The notes: generated by a model from the sequence alone, not told the origin. A stretch of DNA of 50,261 nucleotides from Deinococcus sp. Leaf326 (GCF_001424185.1 NZ_LMOM01000017.1:1040-51300); one strand, 5' to 3'; numbered from the stretch's first letter, positions 24,447 to 37,457 are shown. Made by a program: numbers and translations.

Positions 24447-24452
24447 TAGAAT
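24447..24452 (+). promoter_or_regulatory. -10 element of the recO leader ORF
   Basis: TAGAAT followed by 7 nt and GTG at 24460. No -35 at 17 bp (CGCGGC). Confidence 0.55.
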
Positions 24453-24459
24453 GGACGGC

Positions 24460-24497
24460 GTGAACTCCCCGTCTTTCGCCCGCCGCCCGGCCCAGCC

Positions 24498-24501
<4 letters not shown>
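24460..24501 (+). CDS. Putative 13-residue leader peptide coupled to recO
   Basis: GTG at 24460 opens a 14-codon frame, [13 protein letters not shown] then TGA (24499-24501). The stop overlaps the recO start as GTGA. The GTG stands 7 nt after a TAGAAT -10, the spacing of other leaderless starts in this window, while recO itself has no clear ribosome-binding site. The reading is that ribosomes load at the 5' end, translate the leader and restart at recO. An alternative is that recO translation simply starts internally and this frame is meaningless. Confidence 0.45.
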
Positions 24502-25235
<734 letters not shown>

Positions 25236-25240
25236 CCCGC

Positions 25241-25266
25241 ACCCCGTCACTGGCCGGGCGCGGGGT
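25241..25266. terminator. Weak hairpin between recO and the esterase
   Basis: ACCCCG (25241-25246) pairs with CGGGGT (25261-25266). No T run on either strand, so it may only protect 3' ends of the two convergent transcripts. Confidence 0.3.
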
Positions 25267-25273
25267 CAGGAGG

Positions 25274-26191
25274 CTACCGCAGCCGGTGCGCTTCGATGAA
25301 GCTGATCATCTGCTGGCGGGTCGCGCCCAGAAAGGTCAGGTTGCGCGCCGCCGCGCCAATGATGGTGACGTGGTTGAGTTTGGGCAGCACCGTGAGCGTG
25401 ACTGGAATGCCCGCCTTTTTGAGTGCCGCTTCCATGTTGATGGCGTTTTCCGGATACACGGTCGTGTCGTTGGCGGCCACCAGCAGCAGGTGCGGCGGCG
25501 CGTCGGGGCGTACGTGGCGGTCGGGCATGACCTCGTCGGGCGTGGCGCCTTCCGGGAAAGCCACGCGGCTCGGAAACTGCCGGAAGTCGTAGGAGTACGG
25601 CCCAGCGATACCGATCACGCCGCGCACCGCCGAGATGGGCACGCCCGCCCCGGCCAGCCAGCGGACGTTGTCCACCGCTTCGACCGCGTTGAACCCCCCG
25701 GCCGAGTGGCCCACCACAAACAGGTCGTCGGGGCGCCCGCCGTAGGTGGGAGCATTGTCACGCATCCACTTCAGAGCCGCCGCCGCGTCCTGCACATAGG
25801 TAGGGTAGCGGTTCTGTGGCGCGAGGCGGTAGCTCATGACACCGGTGACGTACCCGGCGCGGGCCAGACTCTCGCCGACGAACTGGTAGTCCGCCTTGTC
25901 GCCCCCCTGCCACGACCCGCCGTGGACAAACAGCACGGTCGGGGCGTTGCGGACCTGCGGGGGCGCATACACGTCAAGCAGGTTGCGGGCGTCGGGGCCG
26001 TAGCGCTGGTCACGCACGACCTTGAGCCCACGCGGGCTGTTCGTCGAATTGACGAGGCCCAGGGCCACACTTTCGAGCCGCGCGCCGGAGCACGAGGCCA
26101 GCGAGAGACCCAGGGCAAGCGCGCCCAGCCCCAGGGCGAGGGGGCGGCCCAGCCTGGGAAGGCGGCGGCGCGGGACGGACGAGAAAGCCAT
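25274..26191 (-). CDS. Alpha/beta hydrolase lipoprotein (BD-FAE/carboxylesterase-like)
   Basis: A 305-residue hydrolase. The N-terminus has basic residues, a hydrophobic stretch and a lipobox LASC near residue 33, so it should be an anchored lipoprotein. The esterase core has the oxyanion motif [10 protein letters not shown] (HGGxW), the nucleophile elbow [10 protein letters not shown] with the catalytic serine, an acid in AANDTTVYP and the histidine in LPKLNHVTI. This is the arrangement of hormone-sensitive-lipase and BD-FAE-type esterases; the substrate is unknown. The ATG at 26191 follows TACCCT by 6 nt, which decides against the longer upstream frame. Confidence 0.88.
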   Translation of the reverse strand: MAFSSVPRRRLPRLGRPLALGLGALALGLSLASCSGARLESVALGLVNSTNSPRGLKVVRDQRYGPDARNLLDVYAPPQVRNAPTVLFVHGGSWQGGDKADYQFVGESLARAGYVTGVMSYRLAPQNRYPTYVQDAAAALKWMRDNAPTYGGRPDDLFVVGHSAGGFNAVEAVDNVRWLAGAGVPISAVRGVIGIAGPYSYDFRQFPSRVAFPEGATPDEVMPDRHVRPDAPPHLLLVAANDTTVYPENAINMEAALKKAGIPVTLTVLPKLNHVTIIGAAARNLTFLGATRQQMISFIEAHRLR

Positions 26192-26197
26192 GTGCGC

Positions 26198-26203
26198 AGG
26201 GTA
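26198..26203 (-). promoter_or_regulatory. -10 element (leaderless) of the esterase gene
   Basis: TACCCT on the minus strand, 6 nt before the ATG; CCTTTG at the -35 position. Confidence 0.55.
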
Positions 26204-26332
26204 GAGCCGCGCCCCAGCCCCAAAGGCACCCTGCGCGACACTTGGGCCCCCTAGCCCCGCCCCGGCTGCCCGGCCCAGTGCTATCACCCGGGGCTGTGGC
26301 CCGGCGTGCGGTTGTGCGGGCCGGGAGCACGC

Positions 26333-26338
26333 TACCTT
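26333..26338 (+). promoter_or_regulatory. -10 element (leaderless) of the lycopene cyclase gene
   Basis: TACCTT, 7 nt before the ATG at 26346. TTGTGC at 26312-26317 is a poor -35 candidate at 15 bp. Confidence 0.55.
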
Positions 26339-26345
26339 GCGGCCC

Positions 26346-27665
26346 ATGAGTGCCCACGCCCCCGCGACAGACGCCATGGTGGTCGGCGGCGGCCCCGCCG
26401 GGCTGGCCCTGGCCGCCGAACTGGCCCGGCAGGGCCTGAGCGTGCGCGTGGTGGCCCCGCATCCCCCCCGGGCCTTCCCGGCGACCTACGGGGCGTGGCG
26501 CAGCGACCTTCCAGGCTGGGCCCAGGCCTGCGCCGCCCAGGTCTGGGCCGACGTGCGGGTCTATACCGGGCTCGGCCCCACCTCCTCCCCCACGCCCCTG
26601 CTGCGGCCCTACGCCCTGCTGGACAACGCGGCCCTGCTCGCGGCCCTGCTGGAGCGCGCTGGGCCGGGGCTGACCTGGACCCGGGGGCAGGCGACGGGCG
26701 CGGCGCGGCACGGCAACCTGTGGGCCGTGACGGGCGGGGCCAGCGAGACGTGGCACGCGCGGGTGGTCGTGGACGCCAGCGGGCACGGTGGGCTGCTGCG
26801 CCCCACCCACTTTCCGGGCGGCGCGGCCTTCCAGACAGCCTACGGCGTCGTGGCGCGCTTCCGGCAGCCACCCGCTGCGCCCGGCAGCATGGTCTGGATG
26901 GATTACCGCGCGCCCGCACCCGTGCGGGGCGAGGCCACCTTCCTGTATGCCATGCACCTGGGCGGCGACCGCTATTTCGTCGAGGAAACGAGCCTGATCG
27001 CCCGCCCCGGCCTGACCCGCGACGTTCTGGCCGCGCGGCTGCACGCCCGTCTGGCGGCCCAGGGCACTCCGCCCGGCGAGATCGAGAGCGAGGAATGGGT
27101 CCGTTTTCCCATGAACGCCGCCGCGCCGCCTGCGGGCGAGGTGCTCGCCTTCGGGGCGGCGGCGGGCGGAGTGCATCCGGTCAGCGGGTTTCAGGTGTCG
27201 GGCGCGCTGCGGGACGCGCCGGGCGTGGCGGCGGCCGTCGCCGGAGCGCTGGCCCGCGGCGAGGACGCGGCCTCGGCGGGGTGGGCCGCCCTGTGGCCCC
27301 CAGAGCGCCGCGCCGCCCGCGAGGTGCAGTTGCTGGGCGTCCGCGCCCTGCTCACGCTGCCGCCCGCCGCCCTGCCCGAATTCTTCCGGGCGTTCTTCGC
27401 GCTGCCCCAGCAGCAGTGGCAGGCCTTTCTGGACCCGCAGACGGGCGCGGGCGAACTGGCCCGCACGATGTTGCGTCTCTTCGCCGGAGCGCCGGGTGCG
27501 GTGCGCCTGCCGCTGGCCCGCGCCGCCCTGGCCGAACCGGGGGCCAGTGGACGGGCGCTGCGGGCCGCCGCTGCCCCGCCGGCGCCCATGCCCGCACCGA
27601 CCCTAAAGGTCGCCTCGCCGTCCTCCCATCCCGCAGCCGCGGCCGGGCGCGAGGCTGGGTCATGA
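26346..27665 (+). CDS. crtLm: Lycopene beta-cyclase (CrtL type)
   Basis: A 439-residue FAD protein that cyclises a lycopene end, a step of deinoxanthin synthesis. It has the dinucleotide-binding [15 protein letters not shown] at about residue 12, the cyclase motif TYGAWRSDL near 50, MDYRAP and the conserved FVEETSL near 215, and a [11 protein letters not shown] flavin motif near 275. The last 60 residues are Ala/Pro-rich and poorly conserved. D. radiodurans has a lycopene cyclase of this type (DR0801). The ATG at 26346 is leaderless; a TTG at 26337 would add three residues. Its stop overlaps the start of a small acidic protein as ATGA. Confidence 0.88.
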   Translation: MSAHAPATDAMVVGGGPAGLALAAELARQGLSVRVVAPHPPRAFPATYGAWRSDLPGWAQACAAQVWADVRVYTGLGPTSSPTPLLRPYALLDNAALLAALLERAGPGLTWTRGQATGAARHGNLWAVTGGASETWHARVVVDASGHGGLLRPTHFPGGAAFQTAYGVVARFRQPPAAPGSMVWMDYRAPAPVRGEATFLYAMHLGGDRYFVEETSLIARPGLTRDVLAARLHARLAAQGTPPGEIESEEWVRFPMNAAAPPAGEVLAFGAAAGGVHPVSGFQVSGALRDAPGVAAAVAGALARGEDAASAGWAALWPPERRAAREVQLLGVRALLTLPPAALPEFFRAFFALPQQQWQAFLDPQTGAGELARTMLRLFAGAPGAVRLPLARAALAEPGASGRALRAAAAPPAPMPAPTLKVASPSSHPAAAAGREAGS

Positions 27666-27835
27666 CCAAAGCGGAGAACAGCGACGTGGACACCCACGAA
27701 ATCATCGAGAGCGCCATGCAGGGGGCCGACGGCAACGAGGATGCCAGCGGCCTGGACCCCAATCCCGCCGTGCGCGGGGAGAAGTTGCAGGAAGTGCAGG
27801 AGAACCTCGCGGAAGTCAGCGGCGAGCAGGACTGA
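27662..27835 (+). CDS. Small acidic protein coupled to lycopene cyclase
   Basis: A 57-residue protein with net negative charge (many Glu and Asp), no signal and no membrane helix. It starts [19 protein letters not shown] and ends LAEVSGEQD. The ATG at 27662 overlaps the cyclase stop as ATGA, so translation is coupled. I do not recognise a family; the composition suggests a disordered protein or a partner of the enzyme upstream. It ends just before a strong terminator, which fits its being the last gene of the transcript. Confidence 0.7.
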   Translation: MTKAENSDVDTHEIIESAMQGADGNEDASGLDPNPAVRGEKLQEVQENLAEVSGEQD

Positions 27836-27847
27836 CCTCCCGCGGCG

Positions 27848-27880
27848 ACCGCCCCGGCCGACCGTGCCGGGGCGGTTTTA
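27848..27880 (+). terminator. Terminator after the cyclase operon
   Basis: A perfect 11-bp stem ACCGCCCCGGC/GCCGGGGCGGT (27848-27858 with 27866-27876), followed by TTTA. The T tail is also the start of the next gene's -10 element. Confidence 0.88.
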
Positions 27881-27884
27881 TACT
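27879..27884 (+). promoter_or_regulatory. -10 element (leaderless) of sdaAB
   Basis: TATACT, 6 nt before the ATG at 27891. It begins within the tail of the preceding terminator, and the -35 position is inside the hairpin. Confidence 0.65.
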
Positions 27885-27890
27885 GCGTCC

Positions 27891-28556
<666 letters not shown>

Positions 28557-28592
28557 CGCGTCCCCACTTCCCGGACACCGGGGCGGCACTCG

Positions 28593-28620
28593 TCTAGGCA
28601 CCTCACGTGGGCCGCCTAGA
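28593..28620 (+). other. Inverted repeats in the sdaAB-sdaAA gap
   Basis: TCTAGGC (28593-28599) pairs with GCCTAGA (28614-28620). Further on, ACGGA and TCCGT (28633-28648) form a smaller hairpin followed by TTTTA. TAGACT at 28617-28622 might be a -10 for sdaAA. The 168-bp gap carries no gene. Confidence 0.35.
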
Positions 28621-28724
28621 CTGGGTATTCATACGGAGGCCATTCCGTTTTACTGCCGGGCTCACCCCGGAAGGTCGGCGGCCCTCCCCTCAGTCCGTCC
28701 CCATCCCCCAGGAGGAGCCCCGCT

Positions 28725-29627
<903 letters not shown>

Positions 29628-29660
29628 ACCACCCGGACTGGACAAACAGGTAGAGACAAG

Positions 29661-29690
29661 ACACCGCCGGGGCACAAGCTCCGGCGGTGT
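29661..29690. terminator. Hairpin between convergent sdaAA and the antiporter gene
   Basis: A perfect 10-bp stem ACACCGCCGG/CCGGCGGTGT with a 10-nt loop. T runs are poor on both sides, so its strength is uncertain. Confidence 0.5.
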
Positions 29691-29701
29691 TCCCCTGAGC
29701 T

Positions 29702-30877
29702 TCAGGCCTGCGGCGCCAGAGCCACCACCGGCCCCGGTCGCAGCGTGGCAGCGGGCGCACTCTCCTCTCCCCTGGGCGTGACGAAGAAGAACGACAGCGC
29801 CAGCAGCAGGTACACGGCGATGAGCAGCACCCCCTCGAACCACGTGGCCTCGCCGTCCTTGGTGACGGTGGTGACGATCAGCGCCACTGCCACGATGGCG
29901 ACGAGTTCCAGCGGGCTGCCGAACACCAGATTCATGGGCCGCCCGATGAAGTACGAGATGATGACGAGCAGCGGGGCCGTGAACAGCGCCACCTGGATGG
30001 TCGCCCCGACCGCGATGTTGATCGCCAGCCCGATCTTGCCCTGGCGCGCGAAGTAGCTGCCCGCGATGTACTCGGCGAAGTTGCCCACGACCGCCAGCAC
30101 GATGATCCCCAGGAAGAAGGGGCTGAGGCCCAGCGTGCTGCTCGTCGCCTCCAGCGCACCCGAGAGCATCTCGGATTCCAGGGCGATGAGGGCCGTCGCG
30201 CCCACGAGGACGGCCGCCGCCTTCCAGACGGGCCACAGCGCGCCGCCCCCACCGTGCCCCACGCCATCAGCCCCTTCCTGCTCGTCGCTGGCCGCGAACA
30301 CGTCCTTGTGGGTCACGAGGGTATAGACCAGATTCAGCGCGTAGACGGCGATCAGCACGACCGCCACGCCGAGGCTGAGGTACTCGTCGAGGTTGTTGCG
30401 GATCGCCTCGGTGCCCGCCAGGAAGCCCGGCAGCCGCTCGGTGTAATCAAAGAAGGCCGGGATGAGCAGCGCGATGACCGCCAGGAACAGCATGGAGTTG
30501 AGCTGCCCGGCGTTGGCCCCGCTGAACTTCTGGCGGCTGCGCCCGAAACTGCCGATGAGGATCGCCAGCCCCAGCCCCAGCAGCGCGTTGCCGATGATGC
30601 TGCCGGTGATCTGCGCCTTGACCACAGCCACGTTGCCCGACAGCAGCACAAAGATGGCGATGATGAGTTCGGCGAGGTTGCCGAAAGTCACGTTCAGCAG
30701 CCCGCCGATGGTCTGCCCGGCGCGCTCGGCGACCTGCTCGGTGGCGCGGCGCAGCCAGTCGGCCAGCGGAATGATGGCGACCGTCGCCGTGAAAAAGACC
30801 CACAGCGGCGGGGCATGAACGACGTATTCCAGCAGCAGACTGACTGGAATGAACAGCAGGAGGAGGTTCATCCACAT
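29702..30877 (-). CDS. cax: Calcium/proton antiporter (CaCA family)
   Basis: A 391-residue membrane transporter with about eleven helices, exporting Ca2+ against H+. The two alpha-repeat motifs are plain: [17 protein letters not shown] near residue 64 and [13 protein letters not shown] near 265. An acidic and glycine/histidine-rich loop ([15 protein letters not shown]) links the halves. I chose the ATG at 30877 (MWMNLLLLF) because TACACT stands 7 nt upstream; the ATG at 30901 is upstream of that -10. Confidence 0.9.
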   Translation of the reverse strand: MWMNLLLLFIPVSLLLEYVVHAPPLWVFFTATVAIIPLADWLRRATEQVAERAGQTIGGLLNVTFGNLAELIIAIFVLLSGNVAVVKAQITGSIIGNALLGLGLAILIGSFGRSRQKFSGANAGQLNSMLFLAVIALLIPAFFDYTERLPGFLAGTEAIRNNLDEYLSLGVAVVLIAVYALNLVYTLVTHKDVFAASDEQEGADGVGHGGGGALWPVWKAAAVLVGATALIALESEMLSGALEATSSTLGLSPFFLGIIVLAVVGNFAEYIAGSYFARQGKIGLAINIAVGATIQVALFTAPLLVIISYFIGRPMNLVFGSPLELVAIVAVALIVTTVTKDGEATWFEGVLLIAVYLLLALSFFFVTPRGEESAPAATLRPGPVVALAPQA

Positions 30878-30884
30878 GCCGGCA

Positions 30885-30890
30885 AGTGTA
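30885..30890 (-). promoter_or_regulatory. -10 element (leaderless) of the antiporter gene
   Basis: TACACT on the minus strand, 7 nt before the ATG. The -35 position lies in the hairpin that follows lysS. Confidence 0.6.
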
Positions 30891-30900
30891 GGCCGCAGCA

Positions 30901-30937
30901 CAAGCGGGGGCCGAGACCTCGCCCCGGCCCCCGCTTG
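30901..30937 (-). terminator. Hairpin after lysS
   Basis: A perfect 12-bp stem CAAGCGGGGGCC/GGCCCCCGCTTG (30901-30912 with 30926-30937). There is no T run, so it may act as a stability or pausing hairpin rather than a classical terminator. Confidence 0.55.
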
Positions 30938-30946
30938 GTCAAGCGC

Positions 30947-32527
<1,581 letters not shown>

Positions 32528-32534
32528 ACAGGCC

Positions 32535-32540
32535 AGTATA
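32535..32540 (-). promoter_or_regulatory. -10 element (leaderless) of lysS
   Basis: TATACT on the minus strand, 7 nt before the ATG; AAAGCC at the -35 position. Confidence 0.6.
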
Positions 32541-32569
32541 GGGGCGCGTGGCCGCCGGGCTTTTGGGGC

Positions 32570-33463
32570 CTAGCCTTCGCCCGGTCTCGGCCCGAAGGTC
32601 AGCGGCGCGTGACCGGGGACCGCCTTGTCGGCGAACTCGTGCAGGCCCAGGCGGTCGGGAGCCTCCAGGTGGTAGCGGAAATTCCAGAGGTAGTGCTGCA
32701 CCACCCGCTCGGGCAACCCCAGCAGTTCGGCGTGGTGCGCCGACACACGGGCGAGGTGGCCCAGGCCCTCGCGCCTCGCCTCCCGCATCGCCTGTACCAG
32801 GGCGGCGGGCGGCGGGTTGTCCTTACGGTAGGCCCACACAGCGAACGTGAAGGGGTGCCCGGTGAGACCAAACCACTCTTCGGCCAGATCGGTGACGGTG
32901 ATGGTCTGCCCGCTGCTGCCGGTGCCGGTATGCGGCAGCGTGGTCATGGTGGTCTCGGGGGTCAGCGGCCCGACCACGCCGTACCACTCCTGGAGGGCAT
33001 TGTTGCCGATCCTCAGCACGCCGTCGTATCCAGACGCGAGCAGCTCCTGGGCCGGTCCCTCGGCGCGCTCCAGCACGGGCGAGAGGCCGCGCTCGCGCAG
33101 CAATACCTCCAGCAGCGCCACACTCATGGCCGACTGGGCGGTCAGGGCCACCTGGCGCAGGTCCTCCAGCGGCCGGGTGTGGAACAGGTTGACCGAATAC
33201 ACCGGCCCCAGCACCGCCACGCTGAAGTCGGGCAGCGCCTGCAAGGCGTCGGCGTGCCGGATGAACTCGACCGCGCTGATGTTGGCGATGTCCACCTCAC
33301 CCGAGAGCAGCGCGGCGTTCATCTGGGTGGGCACTCCCGTGATAGCTGTGACGCCCGGCGGCAACGTCAGCGGGTCGAGAATCGGCGCGACGTTGGTGTA
33401 ATGGATCCACCCGGCGCGGTAGGGGGCCGGCTGGACTGGGGCGGCACTTGTCGTATCAGTCAT
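32570..33463 (-). CDS. mqnA: Chorismate dehydratase MqnA
   Basis: A 297-residue enzyme that converts chorismate to 3-[(1-carboxyvinyl)oxy]benzoate, the first step of futalosine-dependent menaquinone synthesis. It has a periplasmic-binding-protein fold. Typical segments are GWIHYTNVAPI near residue 20, GVPTQMNAALLSGEVDIANISAVEF over 43-67, and LGPVYSVNLFH near 85. The ATG at 33463 has an AGAG-type site upstream; the ATG nine codons earlier is less likely. It follows the NTF2-like gene and mqnE on the same strand, so the three may share the leaderless promoter of mqnE. Confidence 0.92.
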   Translation of the reverse strand: MTDTTSAAPVQPAPYRAGWIHYTNVAPILDPLTLPPGVTAITGVPTQMNAALLSGEVDIANISAVEFIRHADALQALPDFSVAVLGPVYSVNLFHTRPLEDLRQVALTAQSAMSVALLEVLLRERGLSPVLERAEGPAQELLASGYDGVLRIGNNALQEWYGVVGPLTPETTMTTLPHTGTGSSGQTITVTDLAEEWFGLTGHPFTFAVWAYRKDNPPPAALVQAMREARREGLGHLARVSAHHAELLGLPERVVQHYLWNFRYHLEAPDRLGLHEFADKAVPGHAPLTFGPRPGEG

Positions 33464-33562
33464 GGGTCTTCTCTCTGAAAGTCTGGGCACAGGAGCGGCA
33501 GGTCGCCTCCGGAAACGCGCAGGAGACGGGAATTCGCCAGGGCTAGTCCGCCGCCCGGAGGC

Positions 33563-33919
33563 TCACGCCGTCTCCGGTACAGCCACCACCTGCACGGCCA
33601 CGCCCTGCCACGCGCCGCCGCGCCGGGCATACAGGCGCGTGAAGCTCTGGAAGCGCTCGCCGTTCACGTACAGGGTGCCGCGCGTGACCCCCGCCTCGCC
33701 GAACACGCGCGAGGCATGACGCTCGAAGGCCAGGGCCACCGGCGGGTTGTGGAGCATGGAGGCCAGCACATCGGCCTTGGCGACCATGTGTCCGTCGGGC
33801 GCGAAGCCCACCCAGTCGTCGGCCAAGACGCGCGCCATCAGCGCCGGGTCGCGGCGGTGGTAGGCGGCGTTCCAGCTGTCGTCGGCGGCCAGCAGGGCGT
33901 CGAGATCAGGGCTGCTCAG
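33563..33919 (-). CDS. NTF2-like (DUF4440) protein, apparent CTG start
   Basis: A protein of 118 residues with the cone-like NTF2 fold: DALLAADDSWNAAYHRRDPALMARVLADDWVG, broken into a first helix and LADDWVGFAPDG, then GTLYVNGERFQSFTRLYARRGGAWQGVAVQVVAV. Such proteins bind small ligands or act as weak hydrolases or isomerases; no substrate is evident. The first ATG (33838) would remove the conserved first helix. Upstream there is no in-frame ATG, GTG or TTG; the frame begins at a CTG (33919-33917) that overlaps the mqnE stop as CTGA. I annotate from there with reserve. Confidence 0.65.
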   Translation of the reverse strand: MSSPDLDALLAADDSWNAAYHRRDPALMARVLADDWVGFAPDGHMVAKADVLASMLHNPPVALAFERHASRVFGEAGVTRGTLYVNGERFQSFTRLYARRGGAWQGVAVQVVAVPETA

Positions 33920-35061
33920 TCGGCGGCCTCGGCGCCGGAGCGCGCGAAGGTTTCGAGCTCGTTGTAATAGGCGTCGCGCAGCACCGGCGTGCGCCCGGCG
34001 TGCTGAATCATGCGGATCATGCCCGCCTCGCTGAGCTTCATCGGGCTGGTGGCTCCGGCTGCGTGGGCGATGTGCTCCTCCTGAATCGTGCCGTCGATGT
34101 CCGACACGCCCCAGTCGAGGCTGACCTGCGTCAGTTCCGAGCCGATCATGACCCAGTAGCCCTTGATGTGCGGGAAATTGTCGAGGTAGATCCTGGCTAC
34201 CGCGAGGTTCCGCAGGTCATCGAGACCGGTCGTGAAGTCGGTCTTGCCGAGGTTCTGCGCCAGCGTGTTGCCCAGCGGCTGGAAGGCCAGTGGAATGAAG
34301 GCGTGGAAGCCTCCGCCGTACCGGGTCATGCTGTCGTCCTGAAGTTGCCGCAGCCGGTCCATGTGGTCGAGGCGTTCCTCGAGCGTCTCGATGTGGCCGT
34401 AGAGCATGGTGGCGTTGGTCCGCATTCCGAGGCTGTGGGCCTCGCTGTGAATCTGGAGCCACTTCTCGGCCTTCACCTTGTTCCTGGCGACCTGCTTGCG
34501 CACGCGGTCGGCGAAGATCTCGGCGCCGCCGCCCGGCATGGCCGAGAGTCCTGCGTCCTGAAGCTCGCGCAGCACCTCCAGCGTGGGCTTCTTGGAGATG
34601 CGGCTCAGGTGCTCGATTTCGGCCGCCGTGAACGCCTTGACCTGAAGGTCGGGGAAGGCCTCGCGCAGCCCGCGCACCATCTCGGGGTAGTACTCCCACT
34701 TGTGGTTGGGGTGGTGCCCGCTGCTCATGTGCAGTTCGGTGATGCCCGGCAGGTAGCGTTTGCGGACCTGCGCGGCCACCTCCTCGGGACTGTAGTCCCA
34801 GGCGCGCTCTTCCCCCTTATGGGCGGCGAAGGCGCAGAAGGTGCAGCCCACATAGCAGAGGTTGGTGAATTCCAGGCGCATCGAATGCACGAAGTACACC
34901 TTGTCGCCGTGCAGCGCTTCCTTACGCATGTTCGCCAGCCGCATCAGGGCGTTGAGGTCGTGGGTGTGGAACAGCTGCATTCCCTCTTCAAAGGTCAGCC
35001 GCTCGCCCGCCTCGACCTTATGGACGATGGGCACGAGGCTCTGGTCGCGAAGCCACTTCAT
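33916..35061 (-). CDS. mqnE: Aminofutalosine synthase MqnE (radical SAM)
   Basis: A 381-residue radical SAM enzyme that joins the MqnA product to SAM-derived adenosine in menaquinone synthesis. The [4Fe-4S] motif is CYVGCTFCAF near residue 63 (CxxxCxxC). Downstream are MSSGHHPNHKWEYY, KAFTAAEIEHLS, MPGGGAEIFADRVR and TNATMLYGHIET, all typical of MqnE and slightly different from MqnC. The ATG at 35061 was chosen because TATGCT stands 6 nt upstream; the longer frame upstream overlaps the preceding terminator. It is the first gene of a probable mqnE-NTF2-mqnA operon. Confidence 0.9.
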   Translation of the reverse strand: MKWLRDQSLVPIVHKVEAGERLTFEEGMQLFHTHDLNALMRLANMRKEALHGDKVYFVHSMRLEFTNLCYVGCTFCAFAAHKGEERAWDYSPEEVAAQVRKRYLPGITELHMSSGHHPNHKWEYYPEMVRGLREAFPDLQVKAFTAAEIEHLSRISKKPTLEVLRELQDAGLSAMPGGGAEIFADRVRKQVARNKVKAEKWLQIHSEAHSLGMRTNATMLYGHIETLEERLDHMDRLRQLQDDSMTRYGGGFHAFIPLAFQPLGNTLAQNLGKTDFTTGLDDLRNLAVARIYLDNFPHIKGYWVMIGSELTQVSLDWGVSDIDGTIQEEHIAHAAGATSPMKLSEAGMIRMIQHAGRTPVLRDAYYNELETFARSGAEAAD

Positions 35062-35067
35062 GGGCAG

Positions 35068-35073
35068 AGCATA
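35068..35073 (-). promoter_or_regulatory. -10 element (leaderless) of mqnE
   Basis: TATGCT on the minus strand, 6 nt before the ATG; CAAATA at the -35 position. Confidence 0.6.
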
Positions 35074-35109
35074 CGCCTGGGGCAGCGGGATATTTGTGGT
35101 GCGTGGGCG

Positions 35110-35157
35110 GAAGAAAAAGAAGCGGGGCCGTGAGCGAACGCTCGCGGCCCCTGCTTC
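35110..35157 (-). terminator. Terminator of the oligopeptide transporter operon
   Basis: On the minus strand GAAGCAGGGGCCGCGAGC pairs with GCTCACGGCCCCGCTTC (35157-35119, two mismatches), followed by TTTTTCTT. One of the strongest terminators in the window. Confidence 0.93.
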
Positions 35158-35170
35158 TGCGCGCCCTTGT

Positions 35171-36196
35171 TTAGCGGGTACGCGGGTCGAGCGCATCGCG
35201 CAGGCCGTCACCGAAGAGGTTGAAGGCCAGGCTGAACAGCACGATGAACACGGCGGGGAACACCAGCACGTACCAGTATTCGGGCTTGAGCCACGCGCGC
35301 GAAAAGTCCACGAGCTGGCCCCACTCGGAAAAGCCGTTCTCGAAGCCCAGGCCCAGGAAGCTCAGGGCGGCGATGCCCAGAGGAATGGTGGCGAGATCGA
35401 GCACCGCGATGGTGAACACGGTGGTCAGGCTGTTGGGGATGATGTGGCGCAGGATCAGCGGCAGGTCGCGCGAGCCGAGGCTACGGGCGGCGTCCACGTA
35501 TTCGAGCTGGCGCACCTTGAGCACGTCCCCGCGAATCACCTTGGCGTAACTGGCCCAGCCGGCGACACAGTACGCCACGATGATCGGAAAGGTCGGGTCA
35601 CCGCCGGGATTCTTGGCCCGCAGGATGGTCAGGATGACCACCGTGAGCACCAGCCCCGGCATGGCGAACAGCACGTCAATGAAACGCTGGATGAGGTTGT
35701 CCACCCAGCCGCCGTAGTAACCGCTGACGGCGCCGATCAGGATGCCCACCGCGAGCGTGATGCCCACGATGATGAACGACATCTTCAGGGCGGTGCGCGT
35801 GCCCCAGATCAGACCGTAGAAGATGTTGTAGCCGTTCACGGTACCGAACGGCGCGAAGGCGCCGGGCACCGAGTTGGGCGGCGCGGGTTCCTGCGCGAAG
35901 CTCAGGCGCTCCATGCGGTAACAGCTCTGCGGCGGAGCGAAGATACCGCGCCAGAACGCGCCGCCCAGCGGGTTGTAGATCTGGTTCTGCGTGGTCATGT
36001 TCAGGTCACGCAGGCAGTTGCCGGTGGGCTTGGCGATCAGGGGCGCAAAAATCGCAATCAGGAAGAACAGCACCGTGATGAAAAAGCCGGTGACGGCCAG
36101 CGGGTTGCGGCGCAGCTTGCGGACGCCCGCGCTGTGCCAGAAGTTCTGCCAGCGGCTGCGTTTGGGGGGCGTGACCGGACCGGACAGGGTCGTCAT
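35171..36196 (-). CDS. Oligopeptide ABC transporter permease (DppC/OppC type)
   Basis: A 341-residue inner-membrane permease with six helices. The N-terminal part has a cytoplasmic lead and first helix ([22 protein letters not shown]). A long external loop holds three cysteines (NCLRDL, QSCYRM). The ABC coupling motif [24 protein letters not shown], split near residues 235-258, contacts the ATPase. AAGGAGG stands about 8 nt before the ATG at 36196. It is the last gene of a three-gene unit with a DppB-like permease and a substrate-binding protein; the ATPases must be encoded elsewhere. Confidence 0.93.
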   Translation of the reverse strand: MTTLSGPVTPPKRSRWQNFWHSAGVRKLRRNPLAVTGFFITVLFFLIAIFAPLIAKPTGNCLRDLNMTTQNQIYNPLGGAFWRGIFAPPQSCYRMERLSFAQEPAPPNSVPGAFAPFGTVNGYNIFYGLIWGTRTALKMSFIIVGITLAVGILIGAVSGYYGGWVDNLIQRFIDVLFAMPGLVLTVVILTILRAKNPGGDPTFPIIVAYCVAGWASYAKVIRGDVLKVRQLEYVDAARSLGSRDLPLILRHIIPNSLTTVFTIAVLDLATIPLGIAALSFLGLGFENGFSEWGQLVDFSRAWLKPEYWYVLVFPAVFIVLFSLAFNLFGDGLRDALDPRTR

Positions 36197-36227
36197 GCGG
36201 CACCTCCTTGGAAAATGACGGCGCGCA

Positions 36228-37250
36228 TCAGTCGAACCTCACGCGGGGGTCGATCACGCCGTACAGGATGTCCACGATCAGGTTCATCACGACCACGATG
36301 AGGGCCGAGAGCAGCGTAAAGCCCAGCACGCCCGCGATGTCGAGCTGCAGCGCCGACTGCACGAACCACTGCCCGATACCGGGGTACGCGAAGATGGTCT
36401 CGGTAATCACCGAGCCTGCCAGCAGGCCGATGATGAGCGAGCCGCTCAGGGTGACGATGGGCAACAGGGCGTTACGCCGCGCGTGCTTGTTGTTCACGGT
36501 GCGGTCGGCGAGGCCCTTGGCGCGGGCCGTGCGCACGTAGTCGCTCGTGAGCACTTCGAGCATGCTGTTGCGCATGACCTTGAGCAGCGTGGCGCTCAGC
36601 ACGATCACCAGGGTCACGGCCGGCAGGAACATGTGCCTCAGCACGTCCCAGGCGATATCCCAGCGCCCGTTGAGCATGGCGTCCAGAGACAGCAGACCGG
36701 TGTAGCGCCGCAGGCTGCCCACCGAGAACTGATTGAGGATGTCGAGTTGCCCCGCGCCCGGCAACCAGCCCAGGTAGGCGTAGAACACCGCGAGCAGCAA
36801 GATCCCGAGCACGAAGGTCGGCAGGCTGTACCCCAGCACCACCAGCACACGCACGAACTGGTCGATGAACTTGTCCTTGTGTAGAGCACTGACGGTGCCC
36901 AGCCACACGGCCAGCAGGATAATGGGGATCACCGTGACCAGACTCAGTTCGAGGGTGTTGGGCAGGCGTTCGGCGATGGTGGCCGTCACTTCCTTACCGC
37001 TGGCCTTGGAAAAGCCCAGGTCGCCCCGGATGGTACTGCCGAACCAGTTGGCGTACTGCACCGGGAAAGGATCGCGCAGACCGCGTTCGTTGATGATCTG
37101 TTCCAGACGCGCGGCCTGCTGATCGCTGCGGATGTACGGCGCAGCGCGCTGTTCCGGCGTCAGCAGCTGGGTCAGGCCGATCACCAGCACGGACAGGACG
37201 AGCATCACCAGGGGGGCCTGGATCAGTCGTCTCACAATGAAATTGAGCAT
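36228..37250 (-). CDS. Oligopeptide ABC transporter permease (DppB/OppB type)
   Basis: A 340-residue permease starting [20 protein letters not shown], the usual first helix of DppB proteins, with six membrane segments in all. The long external loop contains [20 protein letters not shown], and the EAA coupling motif [16 protein letters not shown] is near residue 240. It would pair with the DppC-like permease 31 nt downstream to form the channel. AAGATA (37265-37270) read on the minus strand is TATCTT, a possible internal -10 14 nt before the ATG. Confidence 0.93.
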   Translation of the reverse strand: MLNFIVRRLIQAPLVMLVLSVLVIGLTQLLTPEQRAAPYIRSDQQAARLEQIINERGLRDPFPVQYANWFGSTIRGDLGFSKASGKEVTATIAERLPNTLELSLVTVIPIILLAVWLGTVSALHKDKFIDQFVRVLVVLGYSLPTFVLGILLLAVFYAYLGWLPGAGQLDILNQFSVGSLRRYTGLLSLDAMLNGRWDIAWDVLRHMFLPAVTLVIVLSATLLKVMRNSMLEVLTSDYVRTARAKGLADRTVNNKHARRNALLPIVTLSGSLIIGLLAGSVITETIFAYPGIGQWFVQSALQLDIAGVLGFTLLSALIVVVMNLIVDILYGVIDPRVRFD

Positions 37251-37457
37251 ACGTGCCTCAGCATAAGATACGCGCCGCGCCAGGTTTCCGGGATGTCCCG
37301 CTCAGCCGACACGCGGAAGAACCGGACAAGCCCCTGGAGAACCTCCCGCAACGCGGAAGCGGGGGGGCAGCCACCGGGGCCACCCCGCCCGCTCTGGCGG
37401 GACTTGAAAACTGTTCGGGCAGCGGCAGAGCGTCGTGCCTGCTCCGTCCGGACACAC

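Noticed and set aside
28557..28724. Glycine or other riboswitch before sdaAA
   Set aside because: The conserved glycine-aptamer core sequences are not present, only simple hairpins.
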